Assembly (NCBI GenBank): GCA_016714975.1
Contig: JADKBR010000029.1
Span: 1 to 20,812, forward strand
Source: Candidatus Dechloromonas phosphorivorans
Lineage (GTDB): Bacteria > Pseudomonadota > Gammaproteobacteria > Burkholderiales > Rhodocyclaceae
Direction of reading: 5' to 3'
DNA length: 20,812 nucleotides
Shown here: positions 1 to 7,288 of the stretch, one piece after another
Numbering within the stretch: position 1 is the first letter of the stretch
Layout: every line of letters starts with the position of its first letter
The notes under the pieces: generated by a model
Database searches by the model: none
Seen by the model: only the letters and a program-made list of their open reading frames with translations
What the model was told of the DNA's origin: nothing
Made by a program: the position numbers and the translations under genes

Positions 1-466
1 GGCCACGTCGCCCGCGCCAATCCGGGCGAAAGACGGCCAGGTGGTGGGCGAAGTATTATGATTTTCCAGGTTTCAGCTGGTGCCGCTATATCAGCCCTTC
101 CGGCCGCACGATCGGCGCCGAGCACGGCAAGGTAAGTGGCAACCTGGAACCACACCGCGGTCCAGTTTCGGCCTTGGCCTGCGGGCATCGACGACCCGGT
201 CTGGATTTCTGCCCCAAATTTCTGGCAGTTGATCGCAGCTCACGGAACCGTGTTTCTGGCCGCTTCCTGGCGTGCCACCGACCCGCCGCCGGATTACATC
301 GAGAGATGCTGGGCGCCATCGTCGGCATCGAAATCACCGTCGACCGCCTGATCGGCAAGTGGAAAGTCAGCCAGAACCAGCCGGGCCGCAACCAGGCCAG
401 TCTGATCGCCGCATGCGACGAAACCGGCGACCCGATGGCCGAGCCGATCCGGCACGACAACAATAG
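1..466 (+). pseudogene. paiB: PaiB-like FMN-binding regulator, 5'-truncated by window and frameshifted
   Basis: Pieces of a PaiB-family (FMN-binding negative transcriptional regulator, split-barrel fold) protein appear in order across all three plus frames: GHVARANP at nt 1-24, YISPS near 90, AEHGK then ATWNHTAVQF near 115-170, TDPPPDYIER near 277-305, and the family signature LGAIVGIEI..RLIGKWKVSQN at about 309-378. At least three frame changes are needed to join them, so no full product can be made. The 5' end lies outside the window. The end is approximate: a TAG at 464-466, in a different frame from the signature block, sits just before the liuC start, suggesting the genes were once one operon. 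Family identity rests on the GKWKVSQN block and its order relative to the N-terminal motifs. Either real decay or poor sequence could cause the shifts. Confidence 0.72.
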
Positions 467-471
467 AGGGA

Positions 472-1278
472 ATGACGTTCGAACGCACCTGGTAACTGAA
501 CCAGACGGCTCCGGTGGAAACGATCTGGATGAACCGTCCGAACCTGCACAACGCCTTCGACGAAGACCTGATCGCCGAACTGACCGCGTCGCCCGCAACG
601 CACTCGATGACGACGACGACGTCCGCGTCTGTCGTCCTCGCCGGCGCGGTAAGAGTTTCTCGGCTGGAGCCGACCTCTAACTGGATGAAGCGCGCCGCCG
701 AGAACGGCGTCGACGACAACCTCGACGACGCCCGCGCGCTGGCCGGAAATGCTGCGCGGCTTGCCGAAAAGAAAAACCGGGACCAATCGCCCGCGTGCAA
801 GGCGCCGCACTCGGAGGCGGGATGGGGCTGGCCCCGCCTGCGACATCGCCGTCGCGTCCACCTGAAGGGCCGTGTTCGCGCACCTCCGAAGTCAAGTTCG
901 GGGATTATCCCGTCGGCGATTTCGTCCGACGTGCTTGCGGAAAGCCATCGGTGCCCGCCAGGCCTACCGAGTTACTTCCAGTCAGCCGAGCGGATCAATG
1001 CCGAACGCGCCCGCGAAATCGGTCTCGTCCACGAAGCGGTCGAGCCCGAGGAACTGGACGCCAAGGTACAGGAAATCGTCAGGGCCCTGTTGCAGGGGGG
1101 CCCGTTGTCCGCAAGCAGCCGCTGAAGAGCCTGATCCGGGCCGTCAACAACCAGCCGATCAACGGACAACCTGGTCGAAGAAACCGCCCTACCGCTCGCT
1201 CACGGCGCTACACCAGAGGCGCATGAAGGCATCGCCGCCTTCCTCGACAAGCGCCGGCCGAACTGGGTCGGGGATTGA
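472..1278 (+). pseudogene. liuC: Methylglutaconyl-CoA hydratase (enoyl-CoA hydratase family), multiply frameshifted
   Basis: In leucine/isovalerate catabolism LiuC hydrates 3-methylglutaconyl-CoA to HMG-CoA. The ATG at 472 follows AGAGGG and reads MTFERT before a frameshift-induced stop. Downstream the crotonase-fold protein can be followed through alternating frames: ETIWMNRPNLHNAFDEDLIAEL (514 on), GKSFSAGADL (ending 680) then NWMKRAAENG, VQGAALGGGMGLA (about 796-835; oxyanion-hole glycines), SEVKFG, YFQSAERINAERAREIGLVHEAVEPEEL (about 974-1058), KSLIRAVNNQPIN, and the terminal EAHEGIAAFLDKRRPNWVGD followed by TGA at 1276-1278. At least six frame changes are needed, yet local residue conservation is high and the total span (about 265 codons) is normal for the family. 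It lies between the paiB remnant and liuD, as expected for a liu cluster. No intact hydratase can be translated. Confidence 0.85.
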
Positions 1279-1280
1279 GC

Positions 1281-3249
1281 ATGTACCAACAAGATCCCGA
1301 TCGCCAACCGCGGAGAAACGCTTGCCGCGTGATCAAGACCGCCCGCCGCATGGGCATCCGCACCGTCGCCGTCTATTCCGAGGCCGATGCCAACGCCCGC
1401 CATGTCCGCCTCGCCGACGAAGCCGTGCTGCTCGGTCCGGCCGCCGCCCGCGAGTCCTATCTGGTCGCCGACAAGATCGTCGAGGCGTGTGCCAACGCAC
1501 CGGCGCCCAGGCGGTGCACCCCGGCTACGGATTTCCTCTCCGAGAACGCGGACTTCGCCGAGGAGGCGCTGGCCGCCAACGGTTCGCCTTCACGCCCGCC
1601 GGCCCCGGCGATCCGCCAGGGTCTCGAAGCCAGAAGCCAAGAAGCTGATGGGCACTGCCGCCGTGCCGCTGACGCCGGGTTACCACGGCGACGACCAGAC
1701 ACCCGCCCTGCTCCACCAGGAAGCTGAGGCGATCGGCTATCCGGTGCTGATCAAGGCGGCTGCCGGCGGCGGCGGCAAGGGCATGCGTCGGGTCGAACAG
1801 ACCGAGGATTTCCCGGACGCGCTGGCTTCCCTGCAAGCGCGAAGCGCTTCCAGTTTCTCGGCAACGACCACGTGCTGATCGAGAGAAACACTTCACCAAG
1901 CCGCGCCACATTGAAATTCAGGTCTTCGCCGATCGCCCGGCAACTGCGTCCATCTCTTCGAGCGCGACTGCTGGCGCAGCGCCGCCACCAGAAGGTGCTG
2001 GAAGAAGCGCCCGTCCGGGGCACGGCGACGCTCGAGCGCCGCCGCCAGATGGGCGACGCGGCCGTCGCCGCCGCCCAGGCTGCCGGCTGGGTTGTCGCCG
2101 CCGGCACGGTCGAGTTCATCGCCAACCAGGATGGTCTCGTTCTATTTCATGGAAATGAATTACCCGCCTGTTGGTCGAACACCCGGTGACCGAAAGATGA
2201 TCAACGGGCCAGGATCTCGTCGAATGGCAACTGCGCGTCGCCGCCGGCCAGTCACAGCCGCTGGCGCAGGAACAGTTGCAGGTTCGCGGCCATGCGCTGG
2301 AGGCCGATCTACGCCGACGCCGACAAGGGCTCCTGCCGTCGACCGGCGTGCTGATCCGTCTCCGTGCCGCCTGCCGAGAGCCTGAACGTTTCCGCGTCAA
2401 TAGCGGCGTCGAGGAAGGCGACGAAATCACGCCCTACTATGACTCCGACGATCGCCGAGCCAATGGCCTGGGACGAGCATCGCGACGCGGCGCTGGCCCG
2501 CATGCGCAAGGCGCTGGCCGATTACCAGGTGGCCGGCGTGACGACCAACATCGACTTCCTGTCGCGCCTCGCTGCCTGCCCGGCTTTTGCCGGGGCCGAC
2601 CTCGATACCGGCCTGATCGAACGTCAGAAGAACTTCCTCTTCGGCAACCCAGGCCGTGCCGCGCGACGCGCTGCTCGTCGCCACGGTCGGCGAATTGCTC
2701 TGGGAACAGCACGAGGCAGGGCTAAAGCGAAGAGCAGCGGCGACCGCGTGGTCGCCCTGGCACGCGCGTGACGGCTGGCGGATGAACCCTTCCGCTGCCC
2801 GGATGGTCGGCTTCCGCGATGGCGAGAGTCTGGTCGAAGCGCAGGTCCGCTATCAGCGCGACCAGTGGCGATCACGATCAATGGCCGGACGGACCCTCGC
2901 GCGGCCGCAAGGCTGGAAGGCGAGCGTCTGCCGTCGAACTCGACGACCGCCGACTGGTCGCCAGCGTCGTCGTTTTTCCCCGCGGGAACCCGCGGGGCAC
3001 GCGTCGAAGCCGGCGGCACGCATGGCGGCGGCCTCACGGCGCCGATGCCGGGCAAGGTCGTCGCCCTGCTCACCAGCTCGGCCCAAAGTGGAAAAAGGCC
3101 ACGCCGCTACTGATCCCCGAAGCGATGGTGATGGAAGACACCATCACCGCCGGCTGCCGGCACCGTCAAGACCTTCTGCCACGCGGCCGGCGAGCAGGTC
3201 GATGACGGCGCTGCGCTGGTCGAGTTCGAGGGAGATGGTTGGGGCTTGA
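1281..3249 (+). pseudogene. liuD: 3-methylcrotonyl-CoA carboxylase alpha (biotin) subunit, multiply frameshifted
   Basis: LiuD carries biotin carboxylase and BCCP domains and, with LiuB, carboxylates methylcrotonyl-CoA. ATG at 1281 lies 2 nt after liuC. Recognisable in order across frames: CRVIKTARRMGIRTVAVYSE (about 1321-1380), HPGYGF (about 1516), the ATP-grasp glycine loop KAAAGGGGKGMRRV (about 1754-1795), RHIEIQVFADRPG, FYFMEMN then TRLLVEHPVTE (about 2140-2195), GVEEGDEITPYYD (about 2406-2445), MAWDEHRDAALARMRKALADY (about 2465-2526), LLVATVGELLWEQ (about 2670-2710), and the BCCP domain from APMPGKVVALL (about 3040) to VDDGAALVEFE (about 3230). The span of about 655 codons is full length for the family, but many indels break the frame. 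At the biotinylation site the usual EAMKME reads EAMVMED (Val codon 3128-3130), so even a frame-corrected protein would lack the biotinyl lysine. Confidence 0.88.
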
Positions 3250-3430
3250 CACGAGTACGTGGGCAATCACTATCAAACAACCTGAAACCGCACTGTCGAC
3301 TTAACCAAGCAAACAAACCAGGTTGGTGAATTCGCTGGACTTTCGTTTTGGTTCCGAAATGGATCGACCCGGGGCATGACCGCGAGGCGATCGGGATGGG
3401 CTTGCGGCGTTTCTTCAACAACGGCACGCG
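3250..3430. other. Spacer between liuD remnant and IS110 fragment; no gene recognised
   Basis: Just after liuD ends, composition drops to a more AT-rich tract (3260-3345) and then returns to GC-rich sequence. A plus-strand open stretch from 3348 reads PKWIDPGHDREAIGMGLRRFF, and the opposite strand is also open (VLIARAVVEETPQAHPDRLAVM). Neither matches a family I know and neither has a convincing ribosome binding site. This stretch holds the left junction of the insert that separates liuD from liuE. Confidence 0.4.
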
Positions 3431-3431
3431 C

Positions 3432-3940
3432 AATCAGGACGAAGGTTGTCGGCCTCGCCGGTCACCGCCAGCAAGCCCGGACAGAGCGCCTGCAAATCGG
3501 CCTGCAGGCGCCTCGATAGGCGCATGCGGTCATCCACCAACTGCTTGCGCCGCCGCGTCAGCGCTTTGAGTTTGGCTTCAGTTTTCCCCGATGGGAGCGA
3601 CTTCCTGCAAGACAGCCTTGGCCATGGGGACGCGGTCTTGCAGCTGAAACAACTGCAGCATGCGTCGGGCGTCGATGGCATCGGTTCTTGGCCGGCGCCG
3701 GGAAGATTTCCTTGAACCTCGCCAGCTTGAGGTTGTTGACGTTGAAGAGTCGCCAACCATGCATCCGCACCCGCGCGTCCAGTGGGCGCGCATAGCCTCC
3801 AAAACCTTCCATCGCCACCGCTACGGACGTCGCCTGTGTTCGCGCTCATGGTGTTCAATGCGCGTGAAGAACGCCGTCAAGCCAGGGCCATCGTGCGCTA
3901 TGTCGAATTCTCCAGCACTTTGCCCTCGGATAAAAGTGGC
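3432..3940 (-). pseudogene. IS110-family transposase, N-terminal fragment with frameshifts
   Basis: On the minus strand an IS110-type (DEDD) transposase N-terminal half can be assembled from several frames: GEFDIAHDGPGLTAFFTRIEHHERE (about 3908-3834), then VAVAMEGFGGYARPLDARV (about 3825-3760), FNVNNLKLARFKEIFPAPAK, then after a +1 shift near 3683 DAIDARRMLQLFQLQDRVPMAKAVLQEVAPIGEN, then after another shift near 3588 AKLKALTRRRKQLVDDRMRLSRRLQADLQALCPGLLAVTGEADNL. The shifts fall at AAGAACC and GGGGAAAAC runs. The protein stops matching at about 3435. The C-terminal Transposase_20 half with the serine-containing catalytic motif is absent, so the element is dead. No IS ends could be defined. 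Confidence 0.82.
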
Positions 3941-4091
3941 ACCATCCCATCAGGCTTGGCAGGAAAGTGCAAGGTGACGCAAGCGGCATTTCAGGCTGAG
4001 TGGCAGGCCGCGAATCGCTTGGCGTCCCGCCGACGGGCCCCTTGAGCCATACCTGCGTCAGCGCTTATGCTACGCCCGTTTTTGCGGCGCC

Positions 4092-4145
4092 ATATTGGCG
4101 AGGCGCTTTGCTCCTTCGCTGCAATCCGCAGCGCCTCGCCAATAT
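4092..4145. repeat. 15-bp perfect inverted repeat with 24-nt loop
   Basis: ATATTGGCGAGGCGC at 4092-4106 is the exact reverse complement of GCGCCTCGCCAATAT at 4131-4145. Outside the perfect part the arms stay partly complementary (TTGCGGCGCC on the left against the complement of GCCAACAA on the right). It lies between the IS110 remnant and the small-protein cassette, and no T-run follows on either strand, so a plain intrinsic terminator is unlikely. It could be a mobile-element end, a REP-like element or a structured RNA; the sequence does not decide. Confidence 0.6.
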
Positions 4146-4174
4146 CGCCAACAATTCAACACCACCCGCCTCCA

Positions 4175-4300
4175 ATGCCGCTGCGTCACCTTACAATTTC
4201 AAAGATAGGCCCCTTTTGCTTCTTCGGTTCCGAACTAGGCCTGGCACTTGGTATCGTTTCCTTTTTGTTCGCCATCTACACGTGGCTGAAGCCAGTGTAG
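4175..4300 (+). CDS. Possible 41-aa single-span membrane protein
   Basis: This short frame reads MPLRHLTISKIG and then a hydrophobic segment of about 20 residues (LGLALGIVSFLFAIYTWL) before KPV and a TAG. The frame stays open upstream to 4067, but that extension runs through the inverted repeat and looks non-coding. No clear Shine-Dalgarno precedes the ATG at 4175, so the start is uncertain. It precedes two better supported small secreted/membrane genes on the same strand by 74 nt and shares their lower GC content, suggesting one cassette. I recognise no family. Confidence 0.4.
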   Translation: MPLRHLTISKIGPFCFFGSELGLALGIVSFLFAIYTWLKPV

Positions 4301-4374
4301 GTCATCTTCCGTTTCGCGGGCCAAGCCGCTCAGATCAAATGTTGGGCCTCTAATATCTTGTAGGAGATAACGTC

Positions 4375-4629
4375 ATGAAGCTTTCCCTTTTCTTCGCCCT
4401 CATCATTGCTTCTGCAACTGCCTTCGCACAGCAAGCACCAGCCCCGCGACAAGTAACACAGATTCCGCAGGGACAGTCGCCCGTGCCGCCTCCCCCTCAA
4501 GCGCCACAACTCAGCAATGCAGAACTATCAGAGTTGCTTCGAGCGCAAACAACTGCAATCAAGGCTTTGTCAAGCAAGCTTGACATGCTTGAGGAACGGA
4601 TTCAAAAGATCGAGAAAGGGCCGCGCTAA
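4375..4629 (+). CDS. Small exported Pro-rich/coiled-coil protein, 84 aa
   Basis: ATG at 4375 is preceded by TAGGAG at a good distance. Residues 1-19 form a classic signal peptide (MKLSLFFALIIASATAFA, probable cleavage after AFA before QQ). Residues 20-45 are rich in Pro and Gln. Residues 47-80 form a heptad-like amphipathic helix (LSNAELSELLRAQTTAIKAL then LDMLEERIQKIEK) likely to make a coiled coil. The TAA stop shares its last A with the ATG of the next gene, so translation is probably coupled. The product should be periplasmic or tethered beside the following membrane protein. No known family recognised; codon use is less GC-biased than in the neighbouring liu genes, consistent with transfer. 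Confidence 0.75.
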   Translation: MKLSLFFALIIASATAFAQQAPAPRQVTQIPQGQSPVPPPPQAPQLSNAELSELLRAQTTAIKALSSKLDMLEERIQKIEKGPR

Positions 4630-4994
4630 TGGCAACAGATACCGAAGCGGCGATGTCTGCGCTCGATATGGCGCAAAAAGCCTTGGATAAAGTCCAAGCG
4701 TCACCCTCCACTTGGGTTCAACCGTGGTCGCCGGAACTTGTGCAGTTTCTGGCTATCGGTGTCTTGGGATTTTCCGGTGTCGCGTTAATCATGGCTACAG
4801 CTCTGCTTTGGCGTTCTGGCGCGCCAGCCCATCAGGTGCTGAGAGTATTTGGCATACTTACCATTCTCGGCTTCTCGGCACTGCTGCTTGTCGTAGGCTA
4901 CAACAATGAACAGCTAACCCCCATCGTGGGCCTGTTCGGTGCGATCGCCGGATATCTCCTCGGAAAAGACTCAAAAGCGAACAACGATGAATAG
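4629..4994 (+). CDS. Small integral membrane protein, 121 aa, two to three spans
   Basis: It overlaps the exported-protein gene by one base (TAATG). The N-terminal 35 residues are polar and helical (TEAAMSALDMAQKALDKVQ). Hydrophobic segments follow at about residues 38-60 (VQFLAIGVLGFSGVALIMAT), 72-92 (VFGILTILGFSALLLVV) and 100-115 (IVGLFGAIAGYLLG), ending in a charged tail KDSKANNDE. The GYNNEQLTPIVGLFGAIAGYLLGK stretch has the look of a conserved family of small phage- or island-borne membrane proteins, but I cannot name it. A structural or holin-like role is only a guess. Confidence 0.75.
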   Translation: MATDTEAAMSALDMAQKALDKVQASPSTWVQPWSPELVQFLAIGVLGFSGVALIMATALLWRSGAPAHQVLRVFGILTILGFSALLLVVGYNNEQLTPIVGLFGAIAGYLLGKDSKANNDE

Positions 4995-5062
4995 GGAGTT
5001 GCCCACGTGTTGCAGATTCAAGTTGTTCATGTCACTCCCCCACGACTACAGGCGGCCCTGAA

Positions 5063-5206
5063 ATGAAAGAATTTCGTCCTGCGAAAAAACGAGTCGAGGT
5101 CTCGGTCGGAGAGTCTGTGCGCATCCTGCGCGAACTTCAGGAATTGAGCCAAAGCCAACTGTCAGAGCTGACGGGCATCCCTACATGCCGCTCCCCTCTC
5201 AAGTAA
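5063..5206 (+). pseudogene. XRE/HTH regulator truncated by fusion to the liuE 5' end
   Basis: From ATG 5063 the frame reads MKEFRPAKKRVEVSVGESVR then ILRELQELSQSQLSELTGIP, the start of a Cro/C1-type helix-turn-helix of the kind found in antitoxin-like regulators (LSQSQLSELTGIP forms helix 2 and the turn). At codon 41, where the recognition helix should begin (usually QxxIS), the sequence becomes the liuE start region read in another frame (TCRSPLK, TAA at 5204-5206). The regulator has therefore lost its recognition helix and C-terminus at a junction around 5180-5186. The short frame ending at the overlapping ATGA (5061-5066 area, ...RLQAALK) may be the tail of an upstream partner. Function is presumably lost. 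Confidence 0.65.
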
Positions 5207-6093
5207 AAATCGTCGAAGTCGGCCCGCGCGATGGGTTGCAGAACGAGCAACAGGTCGTCGCGACCGCGACCAAGATCGAACTGATCGAGCGGCTGGCCGA
5301 TGCCGGGCTGCGCGTCATCGAAGCGACTTCGTTCGTCTCGCCGAAATGGGTGCCGCAGATGGGTGACAACGCGGCGGTGATGCAGGGCATCACTAGGCAC
5401 CCTGCTGCGGTCTACCCGGTTTTGACGCCCAATTTGCAGGGCTTCGATGCGGCGCTGCAGGCGGGGGCGACCGAGGTCGCCATCTTCGGCGCGGCGTCGG
5501 AGACCTTCTCGAAGAAGAACATCAACTGCTCGATTGCCGAGAGCCTGAAGCGTTTCGAGCCGATCGTCTCGGCGGCCTCGGCGCTGGAGATCAAGGTGCG
5601 TGGCTACGTGTCGTGCGTCGTCGGCTGCCCCTACGAGGGCGCCATCGACCCGCGGCAGGCGGCGGCGGTGGCGCGGACGCTGTTCGACATGGGCTGCTAC
5701 GAGGTGTCGCTCGGCGACACCATCGGCGTCGGCACGCCGGCCAGCATCGCCCGCATGATCGAGGCCTGCGCCGCGTCGGTGCCGATCGCGAAACTGGCCG
5801 GCCACTACCACGACACCTACGGCATGGCGATCGCCAACATCTACGCCTCGCTGCAACTGGGCATGGCGACGTTCGACAGTTCGATCGCCGGGCTGGGCGG
5901 CTGCCCGTATGCCAGAGGCGCCTCGGGGAACGTGGCGACAGAGGATGTCGTTTATCTGATGCATGGACTGGGCATTGAAACCGGCATCGATCTCGCTACA
6001 CTGGCAACCATCGGCAACTGGATCTCCAGTGCCATCAACCGCCCGAACGGCGCCAAGGCCGGCCGGGCAATCTGCGCGGGGACTGCCCAATGA
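5185..6093 (+). CDS. liuE: Hydroxymethylglutaryl-CoA lyase
   Basis: HMG-CoA lyase (EC 4.1.3.4) cleaves HMG-CoA to acetoacetate and acetyl-CoA, the last step of leucine/isovalerate catabolism. The 302-aa product is full length for the bacterial enzyme and open throughout. It has the TIM-barrel DRE-type signature VEVGPRDGLQNE (R15, D16), metal ligands in GHYHDTYG (H207, H209), and the family signature AGLGGCPYARGASGNVATED with catalytic Cys240. The start at 5185 matches the usual N-terminus (MPLPSQVKIVEVGPRDG). No good Shine-Dalgarno precedes it, because the foreign insert ends just before the ATG, so the native upstream signals seem lost. Its stop overlaps the next gene by ATGA. The upstream pathway genes liuC and liuD in this window are broken, so its flux must come from another copy or be limited. 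Confidence 0.95.
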   Translation: MPLPSQVKIVEVGPRDGLQNEQQVVATATKIELIERLADAGLRVIEATSFVSPKWVPQMGDNAAVMQGITRHPAAVYPVLTPNLQGFDAALQAGATEVAIFGAASETFSKKNINCSIAESLKRFEPIVSAASALEIKVRGYVSCVVGCPYEGAIDPRQAAAVARTLFDMGCYEVSLGDTIGVGTPASIARMIEACAASVPIAKLAGHYHDTYGMAIANIYASLQLGMATFDSSIAGLGGCPYARGASGNVATEDVVYLMHGLGIETGIDLATLATIGNWISSAINRPNGAKAGRAICAGTAQ

Positions 6094-7079
6094 GCCTGAT
6101 CTCCTCCATTGCCGATTTCCTCAAGCCGACACCTGTACCCACACCCCAGGTCCGGAAGGCGCTCGAGCGGATCGGAGAACTCGTCGACCCGCTGCTCAGG
6201 TCGGCCTCGGGATTCGAGCGCGAGCTGGCGCCGGCCGTGGAGCACGTACTCGGTTACTGCGAGGGCCTTATCGCCGGGCTGCCCGGGCCGATCGACATCA
6301 ATCGCCAGTCCTTCTCCGGCGATCCGCTGGTTCACGCCCTGTTCGCAACAGCCGACGACATCGATCAGATGCTCGGACACAGTCAGGCTGTTCGTGACTT
6401 TCTGGAGGAGCCCCAGTGCTGGGAGAGCGAATACTTCTACGCGCTGTTCGCTGCCCGGCGCCAGCAGAAGAAACAGCTCGGCATAGTTCGGCAGGGAGAC
6501 ATGATTCAGAGTGAGGTCCCTCAGCTCGTTATCTATTTTTGCGACCAGACGCTCGTTGAACCGCATTGCAACCTCGAAGTGACGCTCGATAACCTGCGCG
6601 CCAAGGGCCTGGAAAGCCTGCTCTCCACTTTCCATGATCATGTCGAGTCGCTGCGCAGCGAGCGTGAGGGTTTGCGCGCCGATGTCTCGATGCAGCGCGC
6701 GCACCTCACCGTGCTGCGCGGCAAGTCGCCGGGGCCGGAATTCCAGACGCACACGCGGCATCTGGCAGAACTTGACGCTCAGCTTCGGGAAAAGGCAGCA
6801 TCGCTGATGCCCGACCAGTTGCTTGCGGCGCTCGTCGATTACCTGCGCGAACCGGAAGCCTGGCTAGGGCTGTCGCCCGTCAGTGTTACCGTCGACCGCC
6901 TCGGCATCGTCAGCGATCAGCCAAGCGACGACATCAATCTGCATACGCTGAAGTTTTCCGAATTTCGCGGCCGCGACAAGCGCAACTACATGGCGATGCT
7001 CGCCCGCATCCGTCGGGACGAGGCACAGGCGGCAGTGGATCTTGTGCAGGACCAGCGGCGCCGGTTCATGATCATCTGA
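6090..7079 (+). CDS. Conserved hypothetical protein, 329 aa
   Basis: ATG overlaps the liuE stop by four bases (ATGA) and the stop overlaps the next ATG (TGATG), so it sits in a coupled operon. The product is soluble, with no signal peptide or membrane span. It is mostly helical: residues around 30-60 (LVDPLLRSASGFERELAPAV) and 180-245 (FHDHVESLRSEREGLRADVS then LAELDAQLREKAASL) look coiled-coil-like, and the C-terminus has a charged helix (RIRRDEAQAAVDLVQDQRRR). The region 255-300 has an SVTVDRLGIVSD strand-like motif. It resembles uncharacterised betaproteobacterial proteins, but I cannot assign a domain or activity. Confidence 0.8.
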   Translation: MSLISSIADFLKPTPVPTPQVRKALERIGELVDPLLRSASGFERELAPAVEHVLGYCEGLIAGLPGPIDINRQSFSGDPLVHALFATADDIDQMLGHSQAVRDFLEEPQCWESEYFYALFAARRQQKKQLGIVRQGDMIQSEVPQLVIYFCDQTLVEPHCNLEVTLDNLRAKGLESLLSTFHDHVESLRSEREGLRADVSMQRAHLTVLRGKSPGPEFQTHTRHLAELDAQLREKAASLMPDQLLAALVDYLREPEAWLGLSPVSVTVDRLGIVSDQPSDDINLHTLKFSEFRGRDKRNYMAMLARIRRDEAQAAVDLVQDQRRRFMII

Positions 7080-7288
7080 TGATCGCCTCGCCCTGCATCA
7101 ACGTCTGCAAGATGGACGAACAGACCGGCCTGTGTTCCGGCTGCTTCCGGACAATTGACGAAATCGCCGTCTGGGCGGGAATCGACGACGCCCGCCGCCT
7201 GGGCATCCTCGCCGCCGTTGCCAGGCGTCGGCAGGAGCATGATCCCTGGGAAGGCGACCTGCGCTGCGACTGCGACCGGCTTGGATAA
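7079..7288 (+). CDS. DUF1289 family small Cys4 protein, 69 aa
   Basis: The short product carries the DUF1289 hallmark SPCINVCKMDEQTGLCSGCF, with four cysteines at residues 6, 10, 19 and 22 (C-x3-C-x8-C-x2-C), followed by RTIDEIAVWAGIDDARRLGI, the conserved helix. The spacing suits a small metal or Fe-S site, though the family's function is unknown. Two further cysteines (CDC) lie near the C-terminus. The start overlaps the stop of the upstream gene (TGATG). The following gene encodes a second protein with the same cysteine spacing. Confidence 0.88.
   Translation: MIASPCINVCKMDEQTGLCSGCFRTIDEIAVWAGIDDARRLGILAAVARRRQEHDPWEGDLRCDCDRLG

Noticed and set aside
4092..4145. Integron attC site
   Set aside because: The arms lack the RYYYAAC/GTTRRRY core pair in the right places and no integrase is present.
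5137..6090. Minus-strand open frame of 317 codons
   Set aside because: Antisense shadow of liuE; Arg/His/Asp-rich low-complexity composition.
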